Part shown: positions 11,501-22,956 of the stretch, one piece after another
Layout of the letters: each line of letters opens with the position of its first letter
Numbering within the stretch: the stretch's first letter is position 1
Assembly (NCBI GenBank): GCA_036245805.1
Contig: BTRK01000005.1
Location: 26,765,469 to 26,829,468 of the forward strand
DNA: 64,000 bases
Reading direction: 5' to 3'
Source of the DNA: Pristionchus mayeri
Lineage: Eukaryota > Nematoda > Chromadorea > Rhabditida > Neodiplogasteridae
Position numbers and translations under genes: made by a program
The notes under the pieces: generated by a model
What the model was told of the DNA's origin: nothing
Seen by the model: only the letters and a program-made list of their open reading frames with translations
The model's database searches: none

Positions 11501-14120
11501 TGCTTTACAATTCTCAGTGACCAATGTATGCCCCCTTCTTTCTCACTACCTTCCTCCAGCGATTGGGCAGGGTCTCGATTCCTCTCTTCCAGAATGCGGG
11601 TTTCTTCGAGACCGCCCAGTTCACGAAAGCCCTCACAACTTCATCTCGATTCTTGAACTTCTTTCCTTTGCAGAAGTCAGAGAGAGAGCGGAAGCAGTGG
11701 TAGTCGCATGGGGAGAGATCCGGGGAATACGGTGGATGGGGAATCCTCTCGATCTTCAGCTCGTCCATTTTCTTCTGGGTCATCTTCGCTCGATGTGGGC
11801 GAGCATTGTCCATCAGAGGAAGAATTTTGCCCTGGTTCAGGAGTCTGGGAGGGACTCTGATCGCGACATCTTCCAGTTGTTCAGAGAAGAGGTCGGCATT
11901 GATGCTGGTGCCAGGGGCGAGGATCTCCCAGTAGATGGGACCGAGCACTGAGAAGGGGAAGCAGAGGAGTCCCTTCTTTCCGTGCTCTTACTTCTTCGGG
12001 ACGGGCGTGGGCTTCTCATCTGCATCCACCCATTGCAGTCTCCTCACAGGGTTATCGTACGTGATCCACTTCTCATCTGTAGCGATGATGAAATTGACCC
12101 ATCGAAGATTGGATCTACGATGGAGTAATTCCCGACAGACTTGAACACGATTTTTCAGCTGTTCGGGGGAGAGGTCATGGGGAATCACTTGTGGGAGTTT
12201 CGGCTTCTTCCCAGATCGATGGAGGATATCGGACACCGTTGATCTGGGAGTACCAGTATCCTTCTTCAACTCACGCACACTGGCCATGGGCTTGCGCTTC
12301 AGTGTGCGGAGAACGAGAGGCTGATCGAGGGAGGGAGGGCGTCCAGAGCGGGGTTGATCATCGAGACAAACTCCCCTTTCTTGAAGCGGGAGAACCACTT
12401 ATAGCAGAAGGGTATGGAAGGGGCGTCAGCTCCTTCCGACTGGGCCAGGGCAGAGTGGGCCTCCTTCACGGATCGGCCAAGACGGTAGTAATGAAGTAAA
12501 ACTGCTCGGAGGTAGAGATGGGAGTCCATCACAAGAATCAATGTAGCAACTAGGAGACTGATTAAATCCCCTCACTACTCAACGTCAGAATGATGCAATA
12601 CATTGTTGACAAACAGATTGCGCAATCACTGCATTTGATCGCGAACTGACTTTTTTCCGAAGCATTATACGAACTTTCCGGACACCCCAATAATTCTGAT
12701 AGAAAATAGAAAGAACGGACCTTTCCATTCCTGAGAGGCGAAGGGTAACTCTCGATGGTCGAGGAGGATGGGGACTTCTGCAATAGAATACAATCAGTTG
12801 TCGATGGTCTCTTTCTCCTACCGTATGCTCAGTGGTCACTCTAATTGGCTGCTGCATAGATTCCTGCTGCATCTGAGCTGCCAGAGCACGTGCATACGCC
12901 TGAGATTGGTAGTTGTGGAAGAGGAAGAGGAAGGGAAAGCACACCTTCGACTCCTCGACATCATTCGAGTGAGTCCATTGATTGCGAGGACGAGTGGAGT
13001 GGAGGACCTGATAAGGAGAGAATCACTCCAGATTATCGTACATGTTGCAGAATGAGAACTCCCATCCCTCATTCCACACCGAACGATCTCTTCCATTGGT
13101 ACCTGTGTTTTCCATTCGTTGACTTGGTCGTGGCTGATCTTCTCGACTCTCTTTGGTTCGTAAGCAGTGGCAGCTGCAACCATTCCACCAGAGGGAAGAA
13201 TGACGTCACTTCGATGAGACTGCAGATAACCCAGTCGATGAGACTGCAGATTCCCATTCACATGCCATGGCACAAGATATATCTATATGATTATGCCGCA
13301 ACTTCATTCTACTTTTAGTCCTTCAGGACAATGATTTGAATAGGAAGTTCTTGTTCTTCCTTTCTCAGTTATTTCTGTTCTCCATTGGAGTGGAATCTCC
13401 GTCTCTTCCCTTCTCTCAATCAGTTCCGCTTCGTCAGTTCCTCCTTTTCTCTCTTTGTTTCCTAGTGCCAAAAGTGTTGAGAATGCGAAAGTTGCGATGA
13501 ATTATCGAAGATTCTCAAGGGCGATGCATTTAATTGCACTGAGTCACTCGAGTATCGAACCACTCTGAGACTCCATTTGGAGTCTCGTTCAGATGATTCG
13601 GCACTCTCTCGACTATCGGCTATTCCTTGCCCGGATTGAGAGATAAAGGAGGGATCTCAACAGGGATCGAGGATAGGCAAACAGGCGAAGAGAAGAGATG
13701 AAAGGGTGGGAAGAAGGAAGGGAAGCCGAGTGAGTGAGAGAGAGAGAGAGAGAGAGAGAGACTGGTCAAAACATGCACTGATCAACGTCTTCTTCCGTCT
13801 TCATGAGACTGCCTCAATCCCCCCACAATGATGATCCAACTATGGCATAGATGAGAAGCGCGAGTTCAAACAAGAGAATACCGCAATGATAATCTCTTTT
13901 ACCTTCTGTTGTTTCTCAGTGTGAATATTGCTGATCTTCTTTGCTAATTCGTAGTTGATGGAAGAGATGGTGGAGGGGAGAACACTCTCGTCGTCCACCA
14001 GACTGAAAATCAAAGATCAGTCGACGATCTATCAACTGTGCACATCTCTTACCGTTTCTCCGGCGGAGCCACACCGAAGGATTCGATCTGCGCCAAGAAT
14101 GAATCGTCCACTTCGGCCAT
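2515..14120 (-). CDS. zyx-1: Zyxin-like LIM-domain protein
   Basis: Focal-adhesion and muscle-attachment scaffold of the zyxin/LPP/TRIP6 family. Exons on the - strand: 14053-14120, 13903-14002, 13103-13243, 12945-13007, 12822-12899, 12721-12777, 11271-11376, 5040-5140, 4829-4953, 4647-4782, 4501-4571, 4289-4364, 4062-4221, 3817-3931, 3357-3474, 3087-3191, 2803-2949 and 2515-2646; phases agree throughout, giving 632 aa. The N-terminal part (start MAEVDDSFLAQIESFG) is rich in Pro and Ser, with VPPSVPKKTVT and VPLPPKKVDPP segments. Three C-terminal LIM domains follow: LIM1 about 430-489 (CLVCHKRVL to YCEEDF), LIM2 495-552 (CAKCATPIVDM to YCMPDY) and LIM3 555-615 (CASCTHPILPD to LLCYDC). LIM3 has the zyxin-type long first finger with TRVVAINNDYHVECY. 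All zinc ligands are visible. The intron 5141-11270 holds a 6-kb foldback nest and 11377-12720 holds a mariner. The acceptor TTAAG at 5141 is weak. The 5' exons rest on phase and splice signals only. Confidence 0.85.
5685..5830. repeat. Subterminal CTAGTYGCC-type repeats, left arm
   Basis: Many degenerate copies of CTAGTCGCC, CTAGTTG and their complements (AACTAGGC) stand close together. The same kind of block lies at 10545-10695 in the other arm. Clustered subterminal motifs of this kind are typical transposase-binding regions in foldback and hAT-like elements. Confidence 0.6.
7120..8050. repeat. Two adjacent palindromes inside the composite foldback
   Basis: 7149-7245 is repeated in inverted form at 7517-7600: ATCGCGCAGCTCAGATTTTCAGAG against the complement of GCTGCGCGATTTTTC, plus the GTCTCGAAGATGGGATGT block. 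Directly after, 7620-7672 pairs with 7965-8015 (CATAAAACATTTTCG and its complement), around a core of CTTCAGAAA/TTCTGAAGG units. No coding content. Confidence 0.6.
9095..10337. repeat. Foldback element (about 1.24 kb) nested in the composite
   Basis: The arms pair almost base for base around a centre near 9716. GGGGAATAATATGCTGTTATT at 9168 returns inverted near 10265, and TGCGGCGCCAGCACAGGAAG at 9588 returns inverted near 9858. Short ORFs in the arms occur twice in opposite directions, which is the palindrome and not a gene pair. A block next to the right arm (10338-10365) pairs with 8545-8580, so the left arm was probably split by a further insertion at about 8585-9094. Confidence 0.75.
10545..10695. 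repeat. Subterminal CTAGTYGCC-type repeats, right arm
   Basis: Counterpart of the block at 5685-5830, with repeated CCTAGTGGGC, CACCTAGTCGCC and CTAGGTGGCC units on both strands. The copies are more ordered here than on the left. Confidence 0.6.
11450..12690 (-). mobile_element. mariner-family transposon
   Basis: A 1241-bp element with inverted ends TTGGGGTGTCCGGAAAG and CTTTCCGGACACCCCAA, flanked by a TA on each side (11448-11449, 12691-12692). It lies in a zyxin intron and carries a mariner transposase on the - strand. Size, ends and TA target fit the mariner clade of Tc1/mariner. Confidence 0.93.
11514..12541 (-). pseudogene. mariner transposase, broken by one frameshift and one stop
   Basis: The cut-and-paste DDE transposase of the surrounding mariner. 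From 12541 the N-terminal DNA-binding part reads to CYKWFSRFKKGEF. The frame then shifts near 12362, just before DDQPRSGRPP. The catalytic part keeps all three acidic residues: ATDEKWITYDN, LMDNARPH and YSPDLSPCDYH, in the D,D34D arrangement of mariner. A second lesion is an in-frame TAA at 11988-11990, within the PKK-HGKKG region. The reading frame continues to a stop at 11514-11516. Only two lesions are seen, so the copy died recently. It cannot make active enzyme as it stands. Confidence 0.9.
13735..13762. repeat. (GA)n microsatellite
   Basis: Uninterrupted GA dinucleotides in the second zyxin intron. Confidence 0.8.
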
Positions 14121-14122
14121 TT

Positions 14123-14135
14123 CTGGAGAGATCAA
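14123..14135 (-). promoter_or_regulatory. Splice-acceptor-like site before the zyxin start codon
   Basis: On the - strand, a pyrimidine run ending in CTCCAG lies two bases before the ATG at 14120. It fits a spliced-leader acceptor and supports the chosen start. A 5' UTR intron is the alternative. Confidence 0.35.
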
Positions 14136-17100
14136 AGATCAAACTTTAGCGTTTAAAACACTTAGATCAAATATGAGAACGGTAGAGGGAATAGGCGTGA
14201 AAGAGCATCGGAAGAGGCAAAGGAAGAGGGGAAAGAACTGGACAGCGAACGAAGAATTCCGATGGGTTTGTGTAGAGAAGAGGGGAGACTCTCACGCATG
14301 GGGAGGGGGACGACGTGGAGATCACTGAGGGTTCTATTTGGAACGGAAGACTACGGTAAGAGTACGGTAGTGGAAGGTATGTGAAGAAAATGAGGGAATG
14401 ATGATCTGAGAATGAGGGACGAAAGGCAGGAGAGCCATAAAGAGAGAGGGAGCAGTAAAGAAGCGAGTTCGGAGGGAGAAAATAGACAAAAGCGACGAGA
14501 AAGGAGTTCGAATTTCACGAAGACCGTACATGGAAATTAGTCTACCGCCCTCTCTCTCTCTCTCTCTGGCACTCTCTCACTTCGCCCTTCTCTCTCGTCG
14601 TCCTCGAACTGCTCTTCCGAAGTGAGTACACGAATTGCACACACATACTCGCATCGTCTGAAGCCCGTGGAGAGGGAGAGAGGGTACGTAGATGGAGAGG
14701 GGGGAGAGAGAGGAGGGAATCCCAGTAATCGGAGACTGACTGAAGTACTGTCGAATGAGATGGAGAAGGGACAGATCAAGAAGTGTAAGGGGGGGGGGTT
14801 TCTCATTGGGGGGAAGGGTTGACAGCTGCAGCAGATTATTCTCACTCTCTCTTCACTGTGATTCACATCGAAGGTCAGTCCTATAATGGGCATTCGATGG
14901 AATGACCAGAGGGGGCCCGAGGGGACTCATAATTGGCCCGCTCAGTCCCCATGTCAATCGAGAAAAGAGTAAACGGTGAAATAGAGGGCAGAGAGTAAGT
15001 GAAGCAGTATTGGACACGGAAGAGAAGGGAGGAGGAGGGGTATCAGTGACAGTGGAGGGTCGAGCAAGAAGTGACTTCTTCCTTTCTCGCTGTTGGAATT
15101 ACAAGTGGAATTGAAGTGAGGAGAGAAGAGAGGGGAGGTCCTCGAGGTGGGAAATGGAATACAATAGGAGTGCATCACAAATATCGAGAAGAGACTGTTC
15201 ACGTACCAATCAGAGGGGAGTAGAGAGAGGTGCCCCTAGGGCGGTAAATGGAAGGGTAAAGAGTAGCTTCCATTAGGAGAGAAGAGTGTTCCCCCATGGC
15301 ACTCCATTTAGAAAGTACGCTCGATTGAGGATGGAGGAGAGAGGGAAGAATGGATTTGATCCCAGTCTTTATCTACCCCATCCACTCCTAAGTCAAGAGA
15401 GAATGAGATTATCCCCTGATCTACTCGAGTATCGATTAGGAGAAGAAAAGAGGGTGAATAGTAGAGAGAGTGAATGATAAGACTCACGGAGGGACGACTG
15501 ATAAAACAGGATTATCAATAACATTTTCAAATTTGAACGCGTCAGCAAGAGGAGGTTATCAATGTCTTGTAGGGGTGGAGAAGAATGTAGAATGGAGTCA
15601 TTTCTAGTCGAGGGCCAATTATGGTGAGAGAGAGAGCAGGCGATCAGTGAGCACCACCAAGAATTCTCACGAGAATTCACTCACGAGTTTGTCGTTCCCC
15701 CCTCAGTTGGCGATCAAGAGCGGATTACGGTAATTACTGAAGATCGCGTCACTTTCGTGTAGACCCAAGCCGCTTTTTGACAGCATGGATGATGGTGGAG
15801 GGAGAGAGTGAGACTACAAGAGAGAGAGAGAGGGAGAGAGAGAGATGTGACTAAGGAGTGGGGCTTGTTGATCCTTCCTTCACTTCGAACGGGCCATTGA
15901 ATGCCCATTTATGGATCTGCTAGTGATGTGAGATCAGCCCGTTTAGGAGGGGAGGAAGAGAGGAAGAGAGGAAGAAGGGTACAGTTAGGAGAGAGCGACA
16001 GCCTTCCCTTCTCCACTACGACCATGCTCGTTAGTAGAGATTGGAACGGAATGATTTCCGGACGAGGAGAAGAAGAGAGGAGAGAGGCAATCTAGCTTCC
16101 AATTTCCTCCACGAGGAAATCGAGCTTTGATCATACGAGTAAGGGATTACTGTAATCAGCGTGCGAGAGAGAGAGAGAGAGAGAGAGAAGTAGATCAAAA
16201 CAGGCTGGACCGTTCCGATTACGGTTATTACGTGGTGCTTAGTGGCGAATAGCGGGAGCAAAACAATGACGAGAGAGGAGAAGACTGGATAGGAGAGGAG
16301 GGGAGAGGATCTAAGGAGGAGATCAAGGATCAATCGAGAGGAATACGGTAGAGGGAAGAAGGGAGAGGAAAGTTGAGACAGAGTATTCACTCTATCGGAC
16401 GCGTCTTTCAACTGGAGAATGTGAGGGCGGAATGTATTAGTCATGCCTACGGACTGATAAAGATGAGAGAGTGAGAGATATGAAGAAAGTGGAAGAAGAA
16501 GAGAGAGAATGAGAGAGTACACGGATTGAGGAGACTAGCGAGAGAGTGTGCAGATTGAAGAGAGTGGCCCTGAGGGGACAAAGTGATAATGCACAATGAG
16601 TCAGGGGAGGGAAATGACCGGAAACTACGAATTCGAACTTGAAAGAAATGAGCAAACAAAAAGAGATGGAGGGAGGTATCAAAGAATGAGGATGAGGTCA
16701 CTTTTTACCCTTGGATCTACGAGTAATTACTCCCTTTCGCTCCCGCATTAGACACGAATCTATTCCTTCTATGAGATTCATGATGAGAAGATGGAATGAA
16801 TTCAATCAGAGAGAGGAATGAGACAAGTGAATGAGTGAACTATGAATGGGAAGAAGTTAGTGAGGAGGCCCTTTCTTCCTCCTCATTTGAATTGAGGACG
16901 GTGGAAATTAATGGGCGTTTAGAGAGAAGGAAGGGGGAAAACTGTTTGGGAATCGGGGCTTAGACGAAGGAGGATTGATGATAGGGTGCGGTAGAGAGGA
17001 GTGGTAGATCACTCGGAGGAGACGAGAGGATGGAAGGAGGAAAAAGTGGTAGATCGAGTCAATTCGACTATTCGGACCATTGAAGAGCAAGAGGAAGAGG

Positions 17101-18434
17101 AGATACGAACATTCTGACAAGTGAAGAGAAGGGAAGAAGAGATAACCATGAATGGAAGGGAAATCTGGGAATAACGGAGAGAAAGAAGTGAGAAGAAAGG
17201 ACATCTGCCGTGAATGGATCATGTAGGGAGAGAGAGTGGAGACATCAAGGAGGGGGCAGAGAGAGAGAGGGAGAGGAGGAGGGGGGGTGAGTGTCCATCT
17301 GGGGACAAGAGGGAGAAATGTCGCCTACTCGTGAACAGAGGGAAGAGAGGGGGGGGGGGATCGAATAGCAGGGGAAGGGTCCATTTCACCTTGAGGCGTC
17401 TTTCCCATTGGAATGCAGCTTGTAATCGAGTGTGAATCTACCAGCATACAGATCGTATCGTATCGTATCGAGAGAGAGAGAGAGAGAGAGACGAATAGAG
17501 AGCAATCACTATACTCTCGTACTACTCTCAACTACGAACAAGATGGGAGGAAGAATCGAAGGTTTCCTACATGGTCACTGCACGTAAAGTTCGCATGGAT
17601 GAATGGATCAAAGGGGCTAATTATACTCACGCTAATTAGAGGGAAGAAAGGACCAAATCGTTCGAGTGGATTAAGTTTATGGCTGGAAAGAAGAATGAAG
17701 GGAGAAGAGGAGGAGGCGGTTTGGAGAAAGTTTGGCAGTCATTGGAGAGTAGATGACAATCTGAGAGTGAATGAAAGAGGAATGAGGGAATTGCGCAAGA
17801 TTTGAGGAGAAAGCAGCGAATGAATGAGAAGAATGAAGGAGTGATCAGAAGAGAGAGAGAGGAGTGAGGAAGGTGAAGGGTTATCAGCAGGGAATTGTGA
17901 AAGGGAAGAGTCACACGAGAGTCTAATCCGTTCGCAACAAGTAGAGCGAAGAGAGATGGGAAAGGGATCATTTCACTCGATGGAATTCGAGTGATCTCAT
18001 CTTATCAAGTGATAAAAGAGCCATCGGAAGAGAGGAGAGAAGAGATAAGAGAGAGAGAAGTTATCCGAGTGTCGAACGGGCTGGTTTGGATCAGAGAGAT
18101 GAGTCTTTGTGAGAAGGAACAGATGAGGAAGTGAGAAGGAGGAGGATGATGGAGGAGGGAAGGAGAGGGGAGGGGAGGACGGTAGAAGGAAGGGGGGGCA
18201 ACTGGTGAAGGTGAGAGTAGACCTCAACTAGTCTTCGCCATGCAAACTCGCCATGTGAGAATGGCCAAACAGAGATGGAAGTGACCCCGAAGATTGACTG
18301 CAGTCTGACACCGAGCACACTCTCAATTGAACAATTGCACAGAGTAACGAGTGAGTGAACCGGTCGAGGGAAGGAAGACCGAGAAGGAGAAGAACTGAGG
18401 AAGGACTGAGGAAGCCATGGTTCGACTTATCCAT

Positions 18435-18530
<96 letters not shown>

Positions 18531-20590
18531 TCAGACGGTAATAGTAGCCTGTGTCTGAATGAACCCCACAAGGCAGTCCCCTTCCCTCTCCTCATTCTCT
18601 CTGCTTCTCTAACACTCTCCTCGATGCATACACTCCCTCGTAATCCTTCACAACTCTCAGTTTATGCTATGAGAACGAGCTTAGATGCAAACATAGCGAA
18701 CAAAGGGAGAAGTTTAAGGGAGATGGAAACCTTGAGATTCGAGACTCCAATTCACGTATCACAGTGAGAATTCAAAGAAGGGAAAGAAGTATCTCGAAGA
18801 GGAGAAGTGATTGGAAATGGATTGAGAAGGGACTTGAATGGACAAGAAATCGAAATGGATGAGGGAAAGAGAAAAGTAATTGGAGGAGAATGGAAAAGGA
18901 AGAATACATTGATATATAGAGAAGAAGAGAATGAGAGGAAGGGAGCAGCTCGATTCTCTTGATGAGTAAGGAAGAGAAGGTGCGATTCCCCTTTAGATGA
19001 CTCACTCAAAGAGGTCAAGACTCTTGAGAGGAGAAGGAAGGACATTCAAAATCAGCCCTGCCTTCTCTTCCGCGAGTCCGTTGATTACCTCCCTTCACTG
19101 TCTACTGCTAATGAAGTCTTTGTGTCCCAATGGGAGTCAAAGTAGTCATCGACCCACAAATGAATCAACCAGCAACATTCTCCTTCTATCAATTGGTTTA
19201 AACTTGCTTAGTCACTTCTTCTATTGTCCCTTTCTGAATCAGATGGTATTTGCACTAGAGATGGGCTTCCATTCTCTCACCTCCTACAGGTGGGACTGGA
19301 GAGAAAGGAAGGAATGAGTAAGTGAGATGAACAGTCAACAACCTAATCTGAGGACGATGGAAGGGAAGTGGACAGAGTGCAGTTACAAGCTATAGCAATG
19401 AAGCCATAAAGGGAAATGGAAGAGACAGGTAAGAACTGCCGCCCTTTCGGGTTCTTTCCATGCTGTCCATTCCATTTGGCCATCTCATCTGATTCGATAA
19501 TATAATAGCAAGAAAGAAGTAAGAAAGTGCTGCGTGATCTCTTCCCTCTCTCCCTTTCCCTTCTAATCTTTCCCTAATCCATCGGGTCAAGATGAGGACA
19601 AATCGGAGAGCATTTTGTTGAGATAAAAGATTATCAACAACTCGCCCTTCGGAAGCCCTCTCTGACCTTTGACAGCGTGAGAATCTTAGTCAAATGAACG
19701 ACTCTTGAAGGGAACACCCATGGAGAAATAGATAACATTAGAAAGCGCTGATGAGTGTAGGAGAAATTATTTACACAGTCAACTCTAGATCTGATTATGT
19801 CCCACAAGAAATCTTTTCCTATCTAAAGAGAGATCAATGGAGCAAAGTCCCGAACACACTTTCCTGACACTATCAACTGATTAATTTTCAAGTACTTCTT
19901 GAGCTTCAGTGCGAATAAAATATGGGACAATCAGTGGAAAATATTATGTTATTGATCGGTAGAACCAGGGTGAGCGTTCTTGGGTGGGGTAAATATAGTT
20001 CGGCTATGTAAGTTGTGGTCCCTAGTTAGGAAAAAAAGCTTGCTTGTAGATATATAATAGTTACCCCCCACACCATATACTCGGAAATGAAAAAAATGTT
20101 AAGGTCGTTATATCATTACTTCAGAATTGTGAAATTAAAAGCAATTTCAACAAATGTCCCCATGCCATTTTTTGACTTTTCAAAGTATTTGAATCTGTTT
20201 TCGTGGGCGTCAACATGACAGTCTCCCATATCACCTGCTGTTAAAAGTATGTGAATCGGATTTAGAAGGCGCTGTCGAACACTCAAATTCCATTCCTATA
20301 TTGTACCACGAAATGCCCCGATTCTCGAGAGAGAAAGTGATATTAAGCTGCTTGCGCACACTTCAAAAATATAACAATGTTGAACTTTTCAAATGATTGC
20401 AAGAACGCACTAAATGATGTAAAAGGGGAACGTTGATTTAAATTAAAGGTTGAACAAACAAGTGCCGTGTTATGAATTAAAATAGGTATTTACTAATGAA
20501 TGTGTGTACAAACAAACTTCACGAAGAAACCCTACCAGATCTACTCACTTTATTGAGTAGTTCCAAACATATAATGGCAGACTTTCCAAA
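14136..20590. other. Purine-rich region without recognised gene
   Basis: About 6.4 kb upstream of the zyxin start. The + strand is dominated by GA-rich sequence as far as about 19.6 kb, the same bias as in introns of the - strand genes nearby. Many open frames here are low-complexity shadows (Ser, Leu, Pro or Arg, Glu, Gly runs) with no family resemblance. It may hold 5' non-coding exons or introns of a longer zyxin transcript. From about 19.7 kb the composition becomes AT-rich and ordinary. Confidence 0.5.
18442..18526. repeat. (CT)n microsatellite, about 42 units
   Basis: A long perfect CT tract, preceded by a run of C at about 18435-18441. It is the longest dinucleotide tract in the window and is pyrimidine on the + strand, against the local purine bias. 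Confidence 0.95.
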
Positions 20591-20596
20591 TGTTGG

Positions 20597-20668
20597 TGCC
20601 TCATGCTGGAATCGAACCAGCGACCTTCTGTTTACTAGACAGACGCTCTGCCACTGAGCCAATGAGGC
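20597..20668 (-). tRNA. tRNA-Thr (anticodon AGT)
   Basis: A complete cloverleaf on the - strand: acceptor GCCTCAT pairing with ATGAGGC, D-arm GCTC-AGTGGCA-GAGC, anticodon stem TCTGT/ACAGA with loop CTAGTAA (anticodon AGT, read as IGU for Thr ACN codons), variable AGGTC, and T-arm GCTGG-TTCGATT-CCAGC. A-box TGGCTCAGTGG and B-box GGTTCGATTCC are intact. No intron. Discriminator base A, followed in the DNA by CCA at 20594-20596, which is unusual for a eukaryotic tRNA gene. No strong T-run terminator follows. Confidence 0.93.
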
Positions 20669-21297
20669 GATGCGATGGACGCTGGCACTCAAGAATGTGA
20701 AGATTATCAGGTGTACTTTAAATGAAATTGTATACAGCCAAACAATTTATCCGCAGAACAACGTTGGAAACAAGGAGTGATCGATAACTAGTGGGCAACT
20801 ACGCTTCTTTTAAAGTTAGATGTTCCTGGAATGTTACGAAAGTATTCCCCAATTGATTATAAAAATACCGGCAAAATCATGGTTCTCACGCCGCGTCCGT
20901 CCCATCGCTAGATGTTATGGAATGGGGATGGTTTCGCTGTTTTGCATCCGTCATCCTACGAAATCATGAATCTGACCCATGGCCAGAGGTTACCGTAACA
21001 TTCGGTTACGGTAGTAGTACGGTATCGATGATTTCCATTCATTATCCGATGAAATCATGAGTCTGACACACCATCTGACCCAACGCCACTCCCAGGTTAC
21101 TGTACGCGGACGGACAGACGAACACCTATTTTTTGGTCGTAAAAAATTTTCTTCTGGAAATTTCTGAAATCTTTTTCGTCTGCTGACCTTGTATTCCGGA
21201 TGGGGATATACTATCAAAATCTCGTTCGAAACGAACGCGCCAGACAAAAACCTTTCAGATTATTGTAAATCATGTAATCATAAGAAGAACTGTATAA
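20669..21297. other. Intergenic, no gene
   Basis: AT-rich spacer between the tRNA and the foldback at 21298. Direct repeats of ATCATGA.TCTGAC occur at about 20963 and 21055, and a small palindrome with TTACCGTAACATTCGGTTACGGTA lies near 20992-21015. Nothing coding. Confidence 0.5.
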
Positions 21298-22956
21298 CAC
21301 GGGTCTCCTGTAAAAGTGTAGGAAAACTCACTCGTTTGGCTACTAGAAAAGATTTTGTATCTTAGATTTTGATTAAACTTGGTTCATGGGTTCATGGACA
21401 TGGTTGAAGGTCAGAGTAATGCTAATCCAGTCAGTTTGGTGAAATCTGCACATTATCGATTTTTCTGATCTACAGCGACCAATTGACGTATTTCAGTCAA
21501 TTTTGATCGTACAGCGAACTTTTTTTTCTCATTTTGCTCGTTTTCGAGAGATCTACAGCTTCGTCAACGTAGCACAAACGGCCAAATCACGTCTTCATTG
21601 CGAAAACTGCGAAAAACTGAATTTCGTGTTGAGAATATCGATTTTCTGGATCCGTATACCATAAACACAATCGATTTTATTCTTCCAGTGGATTCTCCAC
21701 GCAAAATTAGGGGGCGTTTACGTTGAGCATTTTTCATATAACCTGCTTTTCAATATCGATTTAGTAAGGGAGGGAATGCCTCGTTCTGGACGGTCGATTT
21801 TATGAAGATTCAGTTTTTTGGTCATATCTTGGTTCAAACTGATGCAATCCAGCTCACAAAAAATGAATTCGAGAGCTCTCGTGAAGCCGGAAAAGTTTAT
21901 CTAAGTGAACTTAAGCGATAACATTCGTCGTTTTCTCGTTATTGAAGGAAAACTGTCCAAAATGCCAACAAAATATGATTTTCACTGCTCAGATCGAACG
22001 ATTGACCATCATTGAACTAGTCTGGCACATTTTAAACATTACTCGTCCTGCACAATTATATTTGTTTATTTGATACGCTGAATAAAGGTGAATAAAGTTA
22101 TTTTCCGATATATTTTTCCCCATAATATTATGATGCAGGATAGAGTTATCTCAGCTAATGGAGAATGATCAACTTTTTGTTACTAAAAGTAAACACAGTT
22201 GTTGCGGGATGTCCAAAATATCTAAAAATGTGCCAGAAAAAAAAATGTGACTAGTTCAATGATGGTCAATCGTTCGATCTGAGCAGTGAAAATCATATTT
22301 TGTTGGCATTTTGGACAGTTTTCCTTCAATAACGAGAAAACGACGAATGTTATCGCTTAAGTTCACTTAGATAACCTTTTCCGGCTTCACGAGAGCTCTC
22401 GAATTCATTTTTTTGTGAGCTCGATTGCATCAGTTTGAACCAAGATATGATCAAAAAACTGAATGCTCCTAAAATCGACCGTCCATAACGAGGCATTCCC
22501 TCCCTTACTAAATCGATATTGAAAAGCAGGTTATATGAAAAATGCTCAACGAAAACACCCCCTAATTGTGCGTGGAGAATCCACTGGAAGAATAAAATCG
22601 ATTGTGTTTATGGTATACGGAGCCAGAAAATCGATATTCTCAACACGAAATTCAGTTTTTCGCAGTTTTCGCAATAAAGACGTGATTTGGCCGTTTGTCC
22701 TACGTTGACGAAGTTGTAGATCTCTCGAAAACGAGCAAAATTAGAAAAAAAAGTTCGCTGTACGATCAAAATTGACTGAAATACGTCAATTGGTCGCTGT
22801 AGATCATAAAAATCGATAATGTGCAGATTTCACCAAACTGACTGGATTAGCATTACTCTGACCTTCAACCATGTCCATGAACCAAGTTTAATCAAAATCT
22901 AAGATACAAAATATTCCTAGTAGCCAGCATTCCTACACTTTTACAGGAGACCCGTG
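21298..22956. repeat. Foldback (long inverted repeat) with about 735-bp arms
   Basis: The left arm starts CACGGGTCTCCTGTAAAAGTG and the right arm ends with its complement at 22956. The arms run inward to about 22036 and 22223, leaving a loop near 185 bp. Matching internal blocks include TTGACCATCATTGAACTAG and CTTCACGAGAGCTCTCGAATTC. Pairing is near-perfect with a few single-base changes. No protein was recognised. A transcript would form a long double-stranded hairpin. Confidence 0.9.

Noticed and set aside
13244..13273. Alternative zyxin start at the ATG at 13273
   Set aside because: Two upstream exons (MAEVDD...) join in phase through the CTGCAG acceptor and give a better start with its own acceptor-like site. 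The 13273 start remains possible as a minor form.
14954..19590. Many 60-160 codon frames rich in Ser, Leu, Pro and Phe or in Arg, Glu and Gly
   Set aside because: They follow from GA/CT-rich simple sequence, which has few stops in some frames. No domain, no splice-consistent partners.
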